Positions 55,516-63,511 of a stretch of DNA of 64,000 nt are shown here, piece after piece. Position numbers and translations under genes: made by a program. Under the pieces are notes generated by a model, which saw nothing but the letters and a program-made list of their open reading frames with translations, searched no databases and was not told the origin of the DNA. Source of the DNA: Polaromonas sp. (GTDB taxonomy: Bacteria; Pseudomonadota; Gammaproteobacteria; Burkholderiales; Burkholderiaceae_C). Numbering within the stretch: the stretch's first letter is position 1; each line of letters opens with the position of its first letter. The DNA is taken from assembly GCF_010365105.1 (NCBI RefSeq), contig NZ_JAAFGZ010000006.1:99172-163171 (forward strand). Direction: 5' to 3'.

Positions 55516-57317
55516 GTTTGAGATGTCGCCGAAGCCGCCAGCGCGCCCAGCGCCGCCACCCCCACCGGCGGCTCGGGCAGCCACGGCAGCACGAAGGTGC
55601 GGCGCGCCAGACCGCTGGCGATGCGCGCGGTCTGGCGGTGTTCGCCGGCCAGACGGGCCTGCAGCAGCGGGTCGGTCGTGCCGGTGGCGGCGATGCTCTT
55701 GTTGATGACCCAGGCCCAGGGCTCGATCTTCGCGCGGCGCAAGTCCTCTTGCAGCGCGGCGGCCTGGCTGACGGGCGTGACTTCGGGCAGCGTGACCAAA
55801 ATGACGTGCGTCATCGACGCATCCTGCAGCCGCATCAGCGGGGTGATGAGGTGGACCGCGTTGGCGCTGCCTTCGTACTGCTGCCGCATCTGCCGGTGGT
55901 AGGCGCCGGTGGCGTCCATCAGCAGCAGGCTGTGGCCGGTGGGCGCGGTGTCCAGCACCACGAAGGCGCTGCGCGCCTCGTTCACCACGCGGCTGAAAGC
56001 GTGGAACACGGCGACTTCCTCGGTGCAGGGCGATTGCAGGTCTTCGAGCAGCAGCGCCCGGCCGGCCTCGTCCAGGTCCTTGCCGCGCGCGGCCATCATC
56101 TTGGCAATGTAGGCTTCGGTCTCTTGCCGGGGGTCGATGCGGCCGACCTTCAGGCCGGTCAGGCTGCCGTTCAGCGTCTGCGCCACATGGGCGGCCGGGT
56201 CGGTGGTGGTCAGGTGCACGCTGTGGCCGCGCTGCACCAGGCCGACGGCCAGCGCGGCGGCAATCGTCGTCTTGCCGACGCCGCCCTTGCCCATGACCAT
56301 GACCAGCCCGTGGCCCAGCGCCGCGAGTTCATCGGCCAGGCGGCCCAGTGGCTCGGCGGGCAGGTCGGCTGCAGAAACGCCGGTTTGCCCCACGGCGGCT
56401 GGCGCGGGGCCACTGCCCAGCAGCGCGCGCAGGGCGCTCAAGCCGACGGTGTCGAAGGCGCGCAGCGGCACCTCGTCGCGCGGCAGGCTGGCCAGCGCAT
56501 CGGGCATCGTGGCAATCGCCTCGCGGCCCAGCGCCTCGATGGCGCGGGCAGTCGCATCGTCCGGCCCGCTCGCATGGAACACGCCGTTGACGACCAGCCG
56601 CTGGTTGGACAGGCCCAGCGTGCGCAGTTCCCCGGCGGTGCGCGCCGCCTCCTGCATGGGGCGCGGGTCGGGCCGCGTGACCAGCAGTACCGTCGTCAGG
56701 CTGGCGTCGCCGAGCGCGGCGAGCGCGGCATTGAAGCGCGCTTCCTGCATCTTCAGCCCGGAGTGCGGCCCGAGGCAGGACGCGCCCCGGTCGTTGCCGG
56801 CCAGAAATCCGCTCCAGGCCTTGGGCAGGCTGAGCAGGCGCAGCGTGTGGCCGGTCGGCGCGGTGTCGAAGACGATGTGGTCGTAGGCGCCGCTGCCTTC
56901 GGCTTCGCCGGCCAGCAGCGCGGCGAATTCGTCGAACGCGGCGATCTCGGTGGTGCAGGCGCCCGAGAGCTGCTCGCGCACCGTCTTGCGTTCGTCCTCG
57001 CTGGCGTTGGCTTCGAGTTGCGCCAGCACGCGCAGCCGGTAGGCCTCGGCGGCGGCATCCGGGTCGATGTTGAGCATGTCCAGGCCGGGAACGCCTGGAA
57101 CGGCCTGCGCCTGGTTGCGCAGCGGCACGCCGAGCATTTCGTCGAGGTTGGACGCGGCATCGGTGCTGACCAGCAGCACGCGCCGGCCGCTGTCTGCCAG
57201 CGCGATGGCCGCCGCAGTGGACAGCGAGGTCTTGCCGACGCCGCCCTTGCCGGTGAAAAACAAAAAGCGCGTGGGCGACGACAAAAAGCCAGGGAGCGCA
57301 GGAATGGCGGTGTGCAT
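55509..57317 (-). CDS. ArsA-type anion-pump ATPase
   Basis: A 602-residue protein made of two homologous halves, each with a P-loop (GKGGVGKTS near 23 and GKGGVGKTT near 343) and the DTAPTGH signature. Cysteines at 121, 181 and 431 lie at the places of the three metalloid-binding cysteines of E. coli ArsA (SGACTTE, GASCLGP, QSPCTEE). That would allow As(III)/Sb(III)-activated ATPase action. There is no arsB, arsD, arsR or arsC nearby, so it is an orphan whose partner is unknown. The 3' end overlaps a 58-bp element. Start chosen at ATG 57317. Confidence 0.85.
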   Translation of the reverse strand: MHTAIPALPGFLSSPTRFLFFTGKGGVGKTSLSTAAAIALADSGRRVLLVSTDAASNLDEMLGVPLRNQAQAVPGVPGLDMLNIDPDAAAEAYRLRVLAQLEANASEDERKTVREQLSGACTTEIAAFDEFAALLAGEAEGSGAYDHIVFDTAPTGHTLRLLSLPKAWSGFLAGNDRGASCLGPHSGLKMQEARFNAALAALGDASLTTVLLVTRPDPRPMQEAARTAGELRTLGLSNQRLVVNGVFHASGPDDATARAIEALGREAIATMPDALASLPRDEVPLRAFDTVGLSALRALLGSGPAPAAVGQTGVSAADLPAEPLGRLADELAALGHGLVMVMGKGGVGKTTIAAALAVGLVQRGHSVHLTTTDPAAHVAQTLNGSLTGLKVGRIDPRQETEAYIAKMMAARGKDLDEAGRALLLEDLQSPCTEEVAVFHAFSRVVNEARSAFVVLDTAPTGHSLLLMDATGAYHRQMRQQYEGSANAVHLITPLMRLQDASMTHVILVTLPEVTPVSQAAALQEDLRRAKIEPWAWVINKSIAATGTTDPLLQARLAGEHRQTARIASGLARRTFVLPWLPEPPVGVAALGALAASATSQTL

Positions 57318-57501
57318 GGGCCACAGCATGCCGTGCGAGAAGGCAAAAATTATTGCGTCAGGTCAAGCGGCGGTGAATGCGCGCGCCACGCCCGCCGGCA
57401 ACGTGAAGCCCGCCAAGGCGCCCGGAGACTGGGTTAGAGTTCGCCACCGCTGTCAAAAAAACATGCTTTACGCGCCCGCCACAGCCCATCCAAGGAACCC
57501 C

Positions 57502-57993
57502 ATGCATCCCAACCAGACCCGGCTCGACCATTTCTACGCCGCCTTCGCGCGCCTTGACGCCGACGCCATGGCCGCCTGCTATGCGCCCGATGTCCAGTTC
57601 GAGGACGAGGTGTTTACGCTCAGCGGCCACGAGCAGGTCAGCGGCATGTGGCGCATGCTGTGCGAAGCCACCCGGGCCAGGAATCGTGAAGACTGGAAGC
57701 TCAGCTACAGTGGCCTGGAAGCCAACGACCGCCGGGGCAAGGCCCACTGGGAAGCCGACTACCGTTTCAGCGCCGCCCGGCGCAAGGTACACAACGTCAT
57801 CGACAGCGTGTTTGAATTCAACGACGCCGGGTTGATCACCCGCCAGCGCGACCGCTTCAACTTCTGGAGCTGGTCGCGCCAGGCGCTGGGCTTGCCCGGC
57901 ATCCTGCTCGGCTGGAACCCGTCGTTCCGGACCATGGTCAAGCGCCAGGCAGAGGTCAACCTGGAAAACTACCTGCAAGCGCGCAGGAGTTGA
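57502..57993 (+). CDS. SnoaL/NTF2-like protein
   Basis: A 163-residue cone-fold protein: TRLDHFYAAFARLDADAMAACYAPDVQFEDEVF is the usual NTF2-like opening (quoted in part: FYAAFARLDADAM), and HWEADYRFSA and FEFNDAGLITRQRDRFNFWSW follow. Function unknown; such proteins can be isomerases or stress-related. AAGGAACCCC precedes the ATG at 57502. It is divergent from arsA. Confidence 0.82.
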   Translation: MHPNQTRLDHFYAAFARLDADAMAACYAPDVQFEDEVFTLSGHEQVSGMWRMLCEATRARNREDWKLSYSGLEANDRRGKAHWEADYRFSAARRKVHNVIDSVFEFNDAGLITRQRDRFNFWSWSRQALGLPGILLGWNPSFRTMVKRQAEVNLENYLQARRS

Positions 57994-57996
57994 GCC

Positions 57997-58077
57997 ATGT
58001 CCACCTGCACCGCAAAAATGTCATGGCTGCGCAAGGGCGGCGACTTCCCGGGCGAACCGGTCCATGGCCCGGACTGA
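57997..58077 (+). CDS. Possible 26-residue small protein
   Basis: ATG at 57997 with AGGAG 7 bases upstream (inside the end of the previous gene) opens a 26-codon frame MSTCTAKMSWLRKGGDFPGE..., which ends 14 bases inside the next gene. The good ribosome site suggests translation, perhaps as coupling between its neighbours or as a remnant of a larger gene. No family recognised. Confidence 0.25.
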   Translation: MSTCTAKMSWLRKGGDFPGEPVHGPD

Positions 58078-58720
58078 CGCGCCGGGGTCGCGGCCGCGTG
58101 GCCGCCTGCTAGCCGGCTGGGCCTTGGGGGTGCTGGCCGCCCTGCTCTGGTCGGGCGTGGCGCCGCATGACCGGGGCACCTGGCTGCTCGAAGTGGCGCC
58201 GGTGCTGCTCGCCGCGCCGATGCTGCTGGCCACCTGGCGCCGCTACCCGCTGACCACGCTGCTCTATGGCCTGATCACGCTGCACGCGCTGGTGCTGATC
58301 CTGGGCGGCGCCTACACCTATGCGCGCGTGCCGCTCGGTTTCTGGCTGCAGGACGCGCTGCAACTGGGCCGCAACCCCTACGACAAGATCGGCCACTTCA
58401 TGCAGGGGCTGGTGCCGGCGATGGTCGCGCGCGAGGTGCTGCTGCAGCGCGGCTACCTGCACAGCCGGCGCATGGCCGCGTTCCTGTCGGTGTGTGTGGC
58501 CATGGCGATCAGCGCGGTGTATGAACTGGTCGAATGGGCCGCCGCGCTGGCGCTCGGGCAGGGCGCCGATGAATTCCTGGGCACGCAGGGCGACCCGTGG
58601 GACACGCAGTCGGACATGTTGTGGGCGCTGATCGGTGCGACGGTGGCGGTCACGCTGCTGCTGCGCTGGCACGACCGGCAGCTCAGGGCGCTGCGCCTGT
58701 CGGGAACTGCTATCAAATAA
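58064..58720 (+). CDS. DUF2238 (YjdF-like) inner-membrane protein
   Basis: A 218-residue protein with about five to six transmembrane helices. The region YDKIGHFMQGLVPAMVAREVL and the YELVEWAAAL and GTQGDPWDTQSDM motifs are typical for the DUF2238 family. Function unknown. Overlaps the possible small ORF upstream. Confidence 0.85.
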   Translation: MARTDAPGSRPRGRLLAGWALGVLAALLWSGVAPHDRGTWLLEVAPVLLAAPMLLATWRRYPLTTLLYGLITLHALVLILGGAYTYARVPLGFWLQDALQLGRNPYDKIGHFMQGLVPAMVAREVLLQRGYLHSRRMAAFLSVCVAMAISAVYELVEWAAALALGQGADEFLGTQGDPWDTQSDMLWALIGATVAVTLLLRWHDRQLRALRLSGTAIK

Positions 58721-58766
58721 CTAGCTGTTGATGCCCGTGCCTGTTGCGAAAGAGCACTAAAACATG
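58709..58766 (-). repeat. 58-bp dispersed element
   Basis: Minus-strand orientation; starts with GCTATCAAATAACTAGC (one mismatch) overlapping the last codons of the DUF2238 gene, so the repeat supplies the C-terminal Thr-Ala-Ile-Lys. Confidence 0.7.
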
Positions 58767-58894
58767 CTTGAAGCGTGGCTGAATCGTGCGCCCGGCAAGG
58801 CCGCCGTCCTTGCGCAGCATTTTGCGGCGGCGCCGCCTTCGGACACGCTTGTGCCTCCTCGGGCAGTCCTGTCTTTCGGTAACCTGGTCGAGGC

Positions 58895-59152
58895 TCAGAA
58901 CGGGGCCGTGGGCCGGGACGGAAGCATGGACAACAGGCCTTCGGCCGCCGCCTTGTAGGCTTTCAGGCAAGCCGTTCCCACGCTCATCGCCGCCTCGCGG
59001 GAAGGGTAGGGATGGTCCGATGCGTCGATGCAGACCTCGCCGGTTTGCTCCTGCGCCGAGAGCTGCGTGACGATCCAGCAAAAAAGCCCGGGCGACGACT
59101 CCTCCACCCGGAGATTGAGTGCGCCGGAGGAAATCTGCGAACGCGCCGTCAT
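58895..59152 (-). CDS. Small conserved hypothetical protein
   Basis: An 85-residue protein (MTARSQISSGALNLRVEES ...) with no recognised domain; contains a plausible cytoplasmic alpha/beta fold with FCWIVTQLS and EAAMSVGTACLKAY. The ATG at 59152 overlaps the upstream gene's stop by ATGA, which fixes the start and implies coupling. Confidence 0.65.
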   Translation of the reverse strand: MTARSQISSGALNLRVEESSPGLFCWIVTQLSAQEQTGEVCIDASDHPYPSREAAMSVGTACLKAYKAAAEGLLSMLPSRPTAPF

Positions 59153-59343
59153 ACGGCCCGGCCCAGTTCGGTTCCGACATCCCGGGCGCCGGTCCCGACT
59201 TCGGCCACGGCCATGCGCAGCTCCAGTTCGCTGCATCGCAAGGCGGCCAGCCAGTAATTCACCGAGGCCGGTTCATTGATGTTGATCGGCTCGTTGGACG
59301 GCGCATGAACGTTTGGTGACAAGCTTGGCGAGTTGGATTGCAT
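59149..59343 (-). CDS. DUF3606-like small protein
   Basis: A 64-residue protein whose C-terminal half (NYWLAALRCSELELRMAVAEVG) matches the DUF3606 pattern of W-x-x-L...SE-x-x-L...VG. AGGAAA precedes the ATG. Function unknown. Coupled by ATGA overlap to the 85-residue gene. Confidence 0.65.
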   Translation of the reverse strand: MQSNSPSLSPNVHAPSNEPININEPASVNYWLAALRCSELELRMAVAEVGTGARDVGTELGRAV

Positions 59344-59533
59344 GGTTTTTTTCCTGGCCGGTTGATGAAGGAGGAGCCCAATCTTCTGGCAATGCGTTTT
59401 GACGTCATGTCAGAGACCTCCCCATCAGCTTGCAATCCAGATCAACCAAGGGCAATGGTTCAAATGACCTAATGAATAGGTTACCCATCGACCAGGACGC
59501 CCAGCAACCCTGAAACGCCGCTTGAACCTGGCG

Positions 59534-60352
59534 TCAAGCCCCGCAGCACTTCTTGTATTTCTTCCCGCTGCCGCAGGAGCACGGGTCGTTGCGCCCAGGC
59601 GTGGCTTCCTTGCGCAGCGTTTCGACCTTCGGCCCCATGGTTTTCCACAACTCGCGCAGGTCGTACACCGCCCAGATGGCTTCGCCGAAAGCATTCAGCC
59701 GCGCAATGCTGGTGCTCGGCGTGCCTTCCTCGCTCAGCGGCGAGACTTCGCAAGCGCCGGTATCGTCCTCGGTCATGGCGACGACGGCCTGCAGCGCGCC
59801 GTCGAGCCATTTGGCGGCGTCCTTGTCGCGCGGGGCGGCCCATTCGTCGGACCAGCTTTCCACCGCGAACATGAAGCCCAGCGCCCACACCTGCGCGAAC
59901 GCGGGCAGGTCTTCCTTGGCAAATGCCGCCTGTTCCTCGGGCGGCAAATCGGCCACCACGCCGCGAATGTCCATGACTTCGGGGTGGTAGCAGGCGTCGT
60001 CCTCCAGCGAATCGACTTCGGCGTCGAGCGCGGTGGCGACTTCGTTCCAGCGCTGATCCCACAACGCCACGAAGCGCTCACGCTGTTCGTCGCTGGCGAA
60101 CGAGCCGCTGTCGTCGTCGGGCTCCTCGCCCTCGACCGGCAGGCCCAGCAACACGCCGAGGTATTCGTAGGCCGGAATCGGGCGGCGCGAGCAGATCACG
60201 GCGGCCATGAAGCCCTCGCAGAATTCCCACTGCGGCGTTTCGTCGTAGCGGCTGCGCAGATCGTCCAGGATGGCGTCGAGTTCGTCGAAGGCCTCGGTTT
60301 CCATCCAGGGGGTGTCGGGCTGCTTTACGGGGTCAAGGTCAGGGTGTGTCAT
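59534..60352 (-). CDS. UPF0149 family protein with SEC-C zinc motif
   Basis: A 272-residue acidic protein. The UPF0149/YgfB-like helical domain spans about residues 20-190 (CEGFMAAVICSRRPIP), and the C-terminal SEC-C motif GRNDPCSCGSGKKYKKCCG binds zinc. SEC-C tails occur in SecA and several unrelated proteins and mediate protein or ribosome contacts. Start at ATG 60352; the open frame upstream has no similarity. Divergent from the glutamate synthase-like gene. Confidence 0.88.
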   Translation of the reverse strand: MTHPDLDPVKQPDTPWMETEAFDELDAILDDLRSRYDETPQWEFCEGFMAAVICSRRPIPAYEYLGVLLGLPVEGEEPDDDSGSFASDEQRERFVALWDQRWNEVATALDAEVDSLEDDACYHPEVMDIRGVVADLPPEEQAAFAKEDLPAFAQVWALGFMFAVESWSDEWAAPRDKDAAKWLDGALQAVVAMTEDDTGACEVSPLSEEGTPSTSIARLNAFGEAIWAVYDLRELWKTMGPKVETLRKEATPGRNDPCSCGSGKKYKKCCGA

Positions 60353-60465
60353 GGTGTTCGGTCCTGAGCCTCGGGCAAGGCTCTTATGATTAAAGTGTAG
60401 CTTCCGCGCCCTTGCGCTGGCAGCCTTCACGCCCGCCAGCGGCGCCGCAACCGGAAAACCCATCC

Positions 60466-62196
60466 ATGCCCCAGCCATTCAAGACCCTGATTCCCGTCCG
60501 TTACGCCGCCCTGGGGCTGGCTTTGTGCGGCCTGCTGCTGGCGCTGGCCAACCTGGCGCTGTGGGGCGGCGGCTGGCCGGCTGCGTTGACCTTGATGGCC
60601 TGCGCTTTGGTGGTGGCGCTGGGCCTGCATGACCTGCGCCAGTCCCAGCACGCCATTTTGCGCAATTACCCGGTGATCGGCCACCTGCGCTTTTTGCTCG
60701 AATACATCCGGCCCGAAATCCGCCAGTATTTCATCGAGAGCGACAGCGAAACCACGCCTTTCTCGCGCGCCCAGCGCTCGCTGGTGTACCAGCGCGCCAA
60801 GGGCGAGCCCGACAACCGGCCGTTCGGCACGCAGCTTGACGTGGGCCGGCAGGGCTATGAATGGGTCAACCATTCCATGGCGCCCACCAAACTGCCGACG
60901 CACGACTTTCGCGTCTGGATTGGCGGCGCGCCCGGCCAGCCCAGCGTGTCGGCCCAGCCCTGCACCCAGCCCTACCACGCCAGCGTGTTCAACATCTCGG
61001 CCATGAGCTTTGGCTCGCTGTCTGCCAATGCCATCCTGGCGCTCAACCAGGGCGCGAAGATGGGCGGCTTTGCGCACGACACCGGCGAAGGTTCGATCTC
61101 GACGCACCACCGGGTGCACGGCGGCGACCTGATCTGGGAAATCGGTTCGGGCTACTTCGGCTGCCGCAACGACGACGGCAGTTTCAGCGAGGAACGCTTT
61201 GTTGCCAATGCCGCCGACCCGCAGGTCAAGCTGATCGAGCTCAAGATGAGCCAGGGCGCCAAGCCCGGTCACGGCGGCATCCTGCCCGGCCCCAAGGTGA
61301 CGGCGGAAATCGCGGCCGCGCGCGGCGTGCCGGTCGGCCAGGACTGCATTTCGCCCGCCAGCCACGGAGCGTTTTCAACGCCCGTCGAGATGATGCAGTT
61401 CATCGCCCGGCTGCGCACCCTGTCGGGCGGCAAGCCGACCGGTTTCAAGCTGTGCATCGGCCATCCGTGGGAATGGTTCGCCATCGTCAAGGCGATGCTG
61501 GAGACCGGCATCACGCCCGACTTCATCGTCGTCGATGGCGCCGAGGGCGGCACCGGCGCGGCGCCGCTCGAATTCAGCGACCATGTGGGCGCGCCGCTGC
61601 AGGAAGGCCTGCTGCTGGTGCACAACACGCTGGTCGGTGTCAATTTGCGCAGCCGCGTCTCGATTGGCGCGGCCGGCAAGGTCACCAGCGCTTTCGACAT
61701 CGTGCGCCTGATGGCGCTGGGCGCCGACTGGTGCAACGCCGGGCGCGGCTTCATGATGGCGCTGGGCTGCATCCAGGCGCAAACCTGCCACACCGGCCGC
61801 TGCCCGACCGGCGTGACCACGCAAGACCCGCTGCGCCAGCAGGCGCTGGTGGTGCCCGACAAGGCCGCACGGGTGCGCAACTTTCACCGCAGCACGCTGC
61901 ATGCGCTGCAGGAACTGGTGCAGGCCGCCGGGCTGAACCATCCGAGCGAGGTCAACGCCCACCACATCGTGCGCCGGCTGACCGACACCGAGGTGCGGCT
62001 GCTGAGCAACCTGGTCCTGCAGGTCGAGCCCGGCGCACTGCTCGGACCGATGCAGGCACAGCACAACGTCTTTCGCCTCTACTGGCCCATGGCCAGCGCG
62101 CACAGTTTCCAGGCGAGCAGCCCGGCGGTCAGCGCCAGCGGGCCACCGCTGCATACGCAAGGCGCGCCCGACGCGGCGCCTGCGAACCGTGCCTGA
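60466..62196 (+). CDS. FMN-binding glutamate synthase-like protein
   Basis: A 576-residue protein: two N-terminal transmembrane helices (about residues 12-50) then a glutamate synthase central/FMN domain with YHASVFNISAMSFGSLSANA, GHGGILPGPKVT and the 3Fe-4S cysteines in CIQAQTCHTGRCPTG. It lacks the amidotransferase domain, so it cannot use glutamine as GltB does. Members are widespread, and the reaction is not established. ATG at 60466. Confidence 0.9.
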   Translation: MPQPFKTLIPVRYAALGLALCGLLLALANLALWGGGWPAALTLMACALVVALGLHDLRQSQHAILRNYPVIGHLRFLLEYIRPEIRQYFIESDSETTPFSRAQRSLVYQRAKGEPDNRPFGTQLDVGRQGYEWVNHSMAPTKLPTHDFRVWIGGAPGQPSVSAQPCTQPYHASVFNISAMSFGSLSANAILALNQGAKMGGFAHDTGEGSISTHHRVHGGDLIWEIGSGYFGCRNDDGSFSEERFVANAADPQVKLIELKMSQGAKPGHGGILPGPKVTAEIAAARGVPVGQDCISPASHGAFSTPVEMMQFIARLRTLSGGKPTGFKLCIGHPWEWFAIVKAMLETGITPDFIVVDGAEGGTGAAPLEFSDHVGAPLQEGLLLVHNTLVGVNLRSRVSIGAAGKVTSAFDIVRLMALGADWCNAGRGFMMALGCIQAQTCHTGRCPTGVTTQDPLRQQALVVPDKAARVRNFHRSTLHALQELVQAAGLNHPSEVNAHHIVRRLTDTEVRLLSNLVLQVEPGALLGPMQAQHNVFRLYWPMASAHSFQASSPAVSASGPPLHTQGAPDAAPANRA

Positions 62197-62217
62197 AGGC
62201 TGGCGGTCGATTTTTTT

Positions 62218-62275
62218 GCTATGAATTAAATAGCTGTACCTGCCCACTGGCTATGCGAAGACGGCATTTTTTACA
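62218..62275 (-). repeat. 58-bp dispersed element
   Basis: Minus-strand orientation; begins with the perfect palindrome GCTATGAATTAAATAGC and ends GCGAAGACGGCATTTTTTACA. Lies 21 bases after the preceding gene. Confidence 0.8.
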
Positions 62276-62326
62276 AGAATTGAAATCTTTTCCCGCTCGC
62301 AGCCAAGGAGCCGGAACATGACGGAT

Positions 62327-62617
62327 TCAGTAAACTGCATCATGGTCGCCCACGTTCACCGGAATGATGCGCCCGTCCTGAATCAGCAATTCCAGCGTGA
62401 TGCGGTAGGACAGGTTGATGGACACCGAATGCAGCCCTTCAAACTTGCCACGCAAGGCATGCAGGCGCAGCGAAGGGTGAAACGGATTGGCCTCCAGCAA
62501 CTGCAGGGTCTTCAGGTAATGCTGGCGTAAATCGGGATGCTGCTTTAAAAACCGTGCTGCCCGGCGGTTGTAGTGCTCGGTAAAAACCAGGGCAAAGGGT
62601 TGTTGTGGCGCATTCAC
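62327..62617 (-). CDS. RelE/ParE-family toxin
   Basis: A 96-residue basic protein (FTEHYNRRAARFLKQHPDL near the start and LHSVSINLSYRI) of the RelE/ParE superfamily, likely an mRNA interferase or gyrase poison. The GTG at 62617 overlaps the antitoxin stop (GTGA), which fixes the start. An open frame extends upstream only as a shadow of the antitoxin gene. Confidence 0.85.
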   Translation of the reverse strand: MNAPQQPFALVFTEHYNRRAARFLKQHPDLRQHYLKTLQLLEANPFHPSLRLHALRGKFEGLHSVSINLSYRITLELLIQDGRIIPVNVGDHDAVY

Positions 62618-62868
62618 AGGGAATCGAGCCGCGCCAGGTGCTCGGCTGGCGACTCCTGCATCACCCGCCCGGCGGCCAGGTCGGCGCGGGTCTGGGCCAG
62701 CGCCGCATCGAGTTCGCATTCACGCAGATAGTGGTAATGCGCGATGTCCATCACCACAAACCGGTCCTTGCCGCGTACCGACACCATCGCCTCGGGCGCT
62801 GAACTGAGGGCCAGCTCAATGGCGGAAATTCCTTTGGTTTTTAAATCGTTGGCGCTGATGTGGGACAT
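62614..62868 (-). CDS. Phd/YefM-type antitoxin
   Basis: An 84-residue acidic protein starting MSHISANDLKTKGISAIE with RFVVMDIAHYHYLRE, typical of Phd/YefM antitoxins. It binds the toxin with its C-terminal half and represses the operon. Antitoxin-first order and the overlap with the toxin are standard for type II modules. Confidence 0.85.
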   Translation of the reverse strand: MSHISANDLKTKGISAIELALSSAPEAMVSVRGKDRFVVMDIAHYHYLRECELDAALAQTRADLAAGRVMQESPAEHLARLDSL

Positions 62869-62991
62869 GCCGGGACTCCTGAAAAATGGATTTTGCATGC
62901 GTTAAATCATACGATAAACCACACGGTAAAACCTGCTATCTATGGCAAATCCCGCTCTGCGGCCCTGGTTTTTCGGCCTCTTGGCTGGACA

Positions 62992-63049
62992 AAACAATGC
63001 CCTGAATCAGACCACCGCCAGATTTCAAATTTGCTATTTTTTACATAGC
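62992..63049 (+). repeat. 58-bp dispersed element (diverged)
   Basis: Ends in GCTATTTTTTACATAGC, perfect arms; the left part retains AATGCCCTG. It overlaps the last three codons and the stop of the PIN gene on the other strand. Confidence 0.65.
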
Positions 63050-63511
63050 TGCCTGCGCTCGCACACCATGCGCCAGCAGCCTTTTTGACATCGAAAGCAC
63101 ATGCCGGTCCTTGCTCAGCAGCAGGGTTTTTCCGGCCACGGCCAGGTCGATGAACTTCTGGTCGTCGGGGTCTTGGCAAGTCAGGCGTGCCTTGTCGGCG
63201 ACGTCGATCAGCCGGGCATGGCGGTCGAACGAAGCGAGCACGTCATCGGCGCTGAGCCGGTAGAACGCCAGGCGCGGCGCGATCTGCGGATAGCCCAGCA
63301 CGCGGGCGAGTTCGTCGCGCATCGGCTGGGTGGCGATCCAGTCGAGTTCGCCGGCTTCCAGCGCTTTTTTGATCGGTTTCGCGGCGGCATCGGCAAATAC
63401 GAAGATGTCCAGAATGATGTTGGTGTCGATAACGACCGGCTGCCTGGGCGCTTCGGCCGGCAATGGCGCGACCCCGGCATCATCCTGCGCTGCATCCGCC
63501 TTCAGCATCAT
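63041..63511 (-). CDS. PIN-domain protein (putative toxin, VapC-like family)
   Basis: A 156-residue PIN nuclease-fold protein. Acidic residues that bind Mg are in VIDTNIILD (N-terminal), RDEL, and DPDDQKFIDLA and SKDRHV near the C-terminus. The ATG at 63511 overlaps the preceding methyltransferase stop by ATGA. There is no antitoxin gene adjacent, so it may be a housekeeping RNase or an orphan toxin. A 58-bp element overlaps its last codons. Confidence 0.85.
   Translation of the reverse strand: MMLKADAAQDDAGVAPLPAEAPRQPVVIDTNIILDIFVFADAAAKPIKKALEAGELDWIATQPMRDELARVLGYPQIAPRLAFYRLSADDVLASFDRHARLIDVADKARLTCQDPDDQKFIDLAVAGKTLLLSKDRHVLSMSKRLLAHGVRAQAAM

Noticed and set aside
59467..59481. ACCTA-ATGAA-TAGGT inverted repeat as an operator
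   Set aside because: Short arms, no regulator gene nearby, and no second copy in the window.
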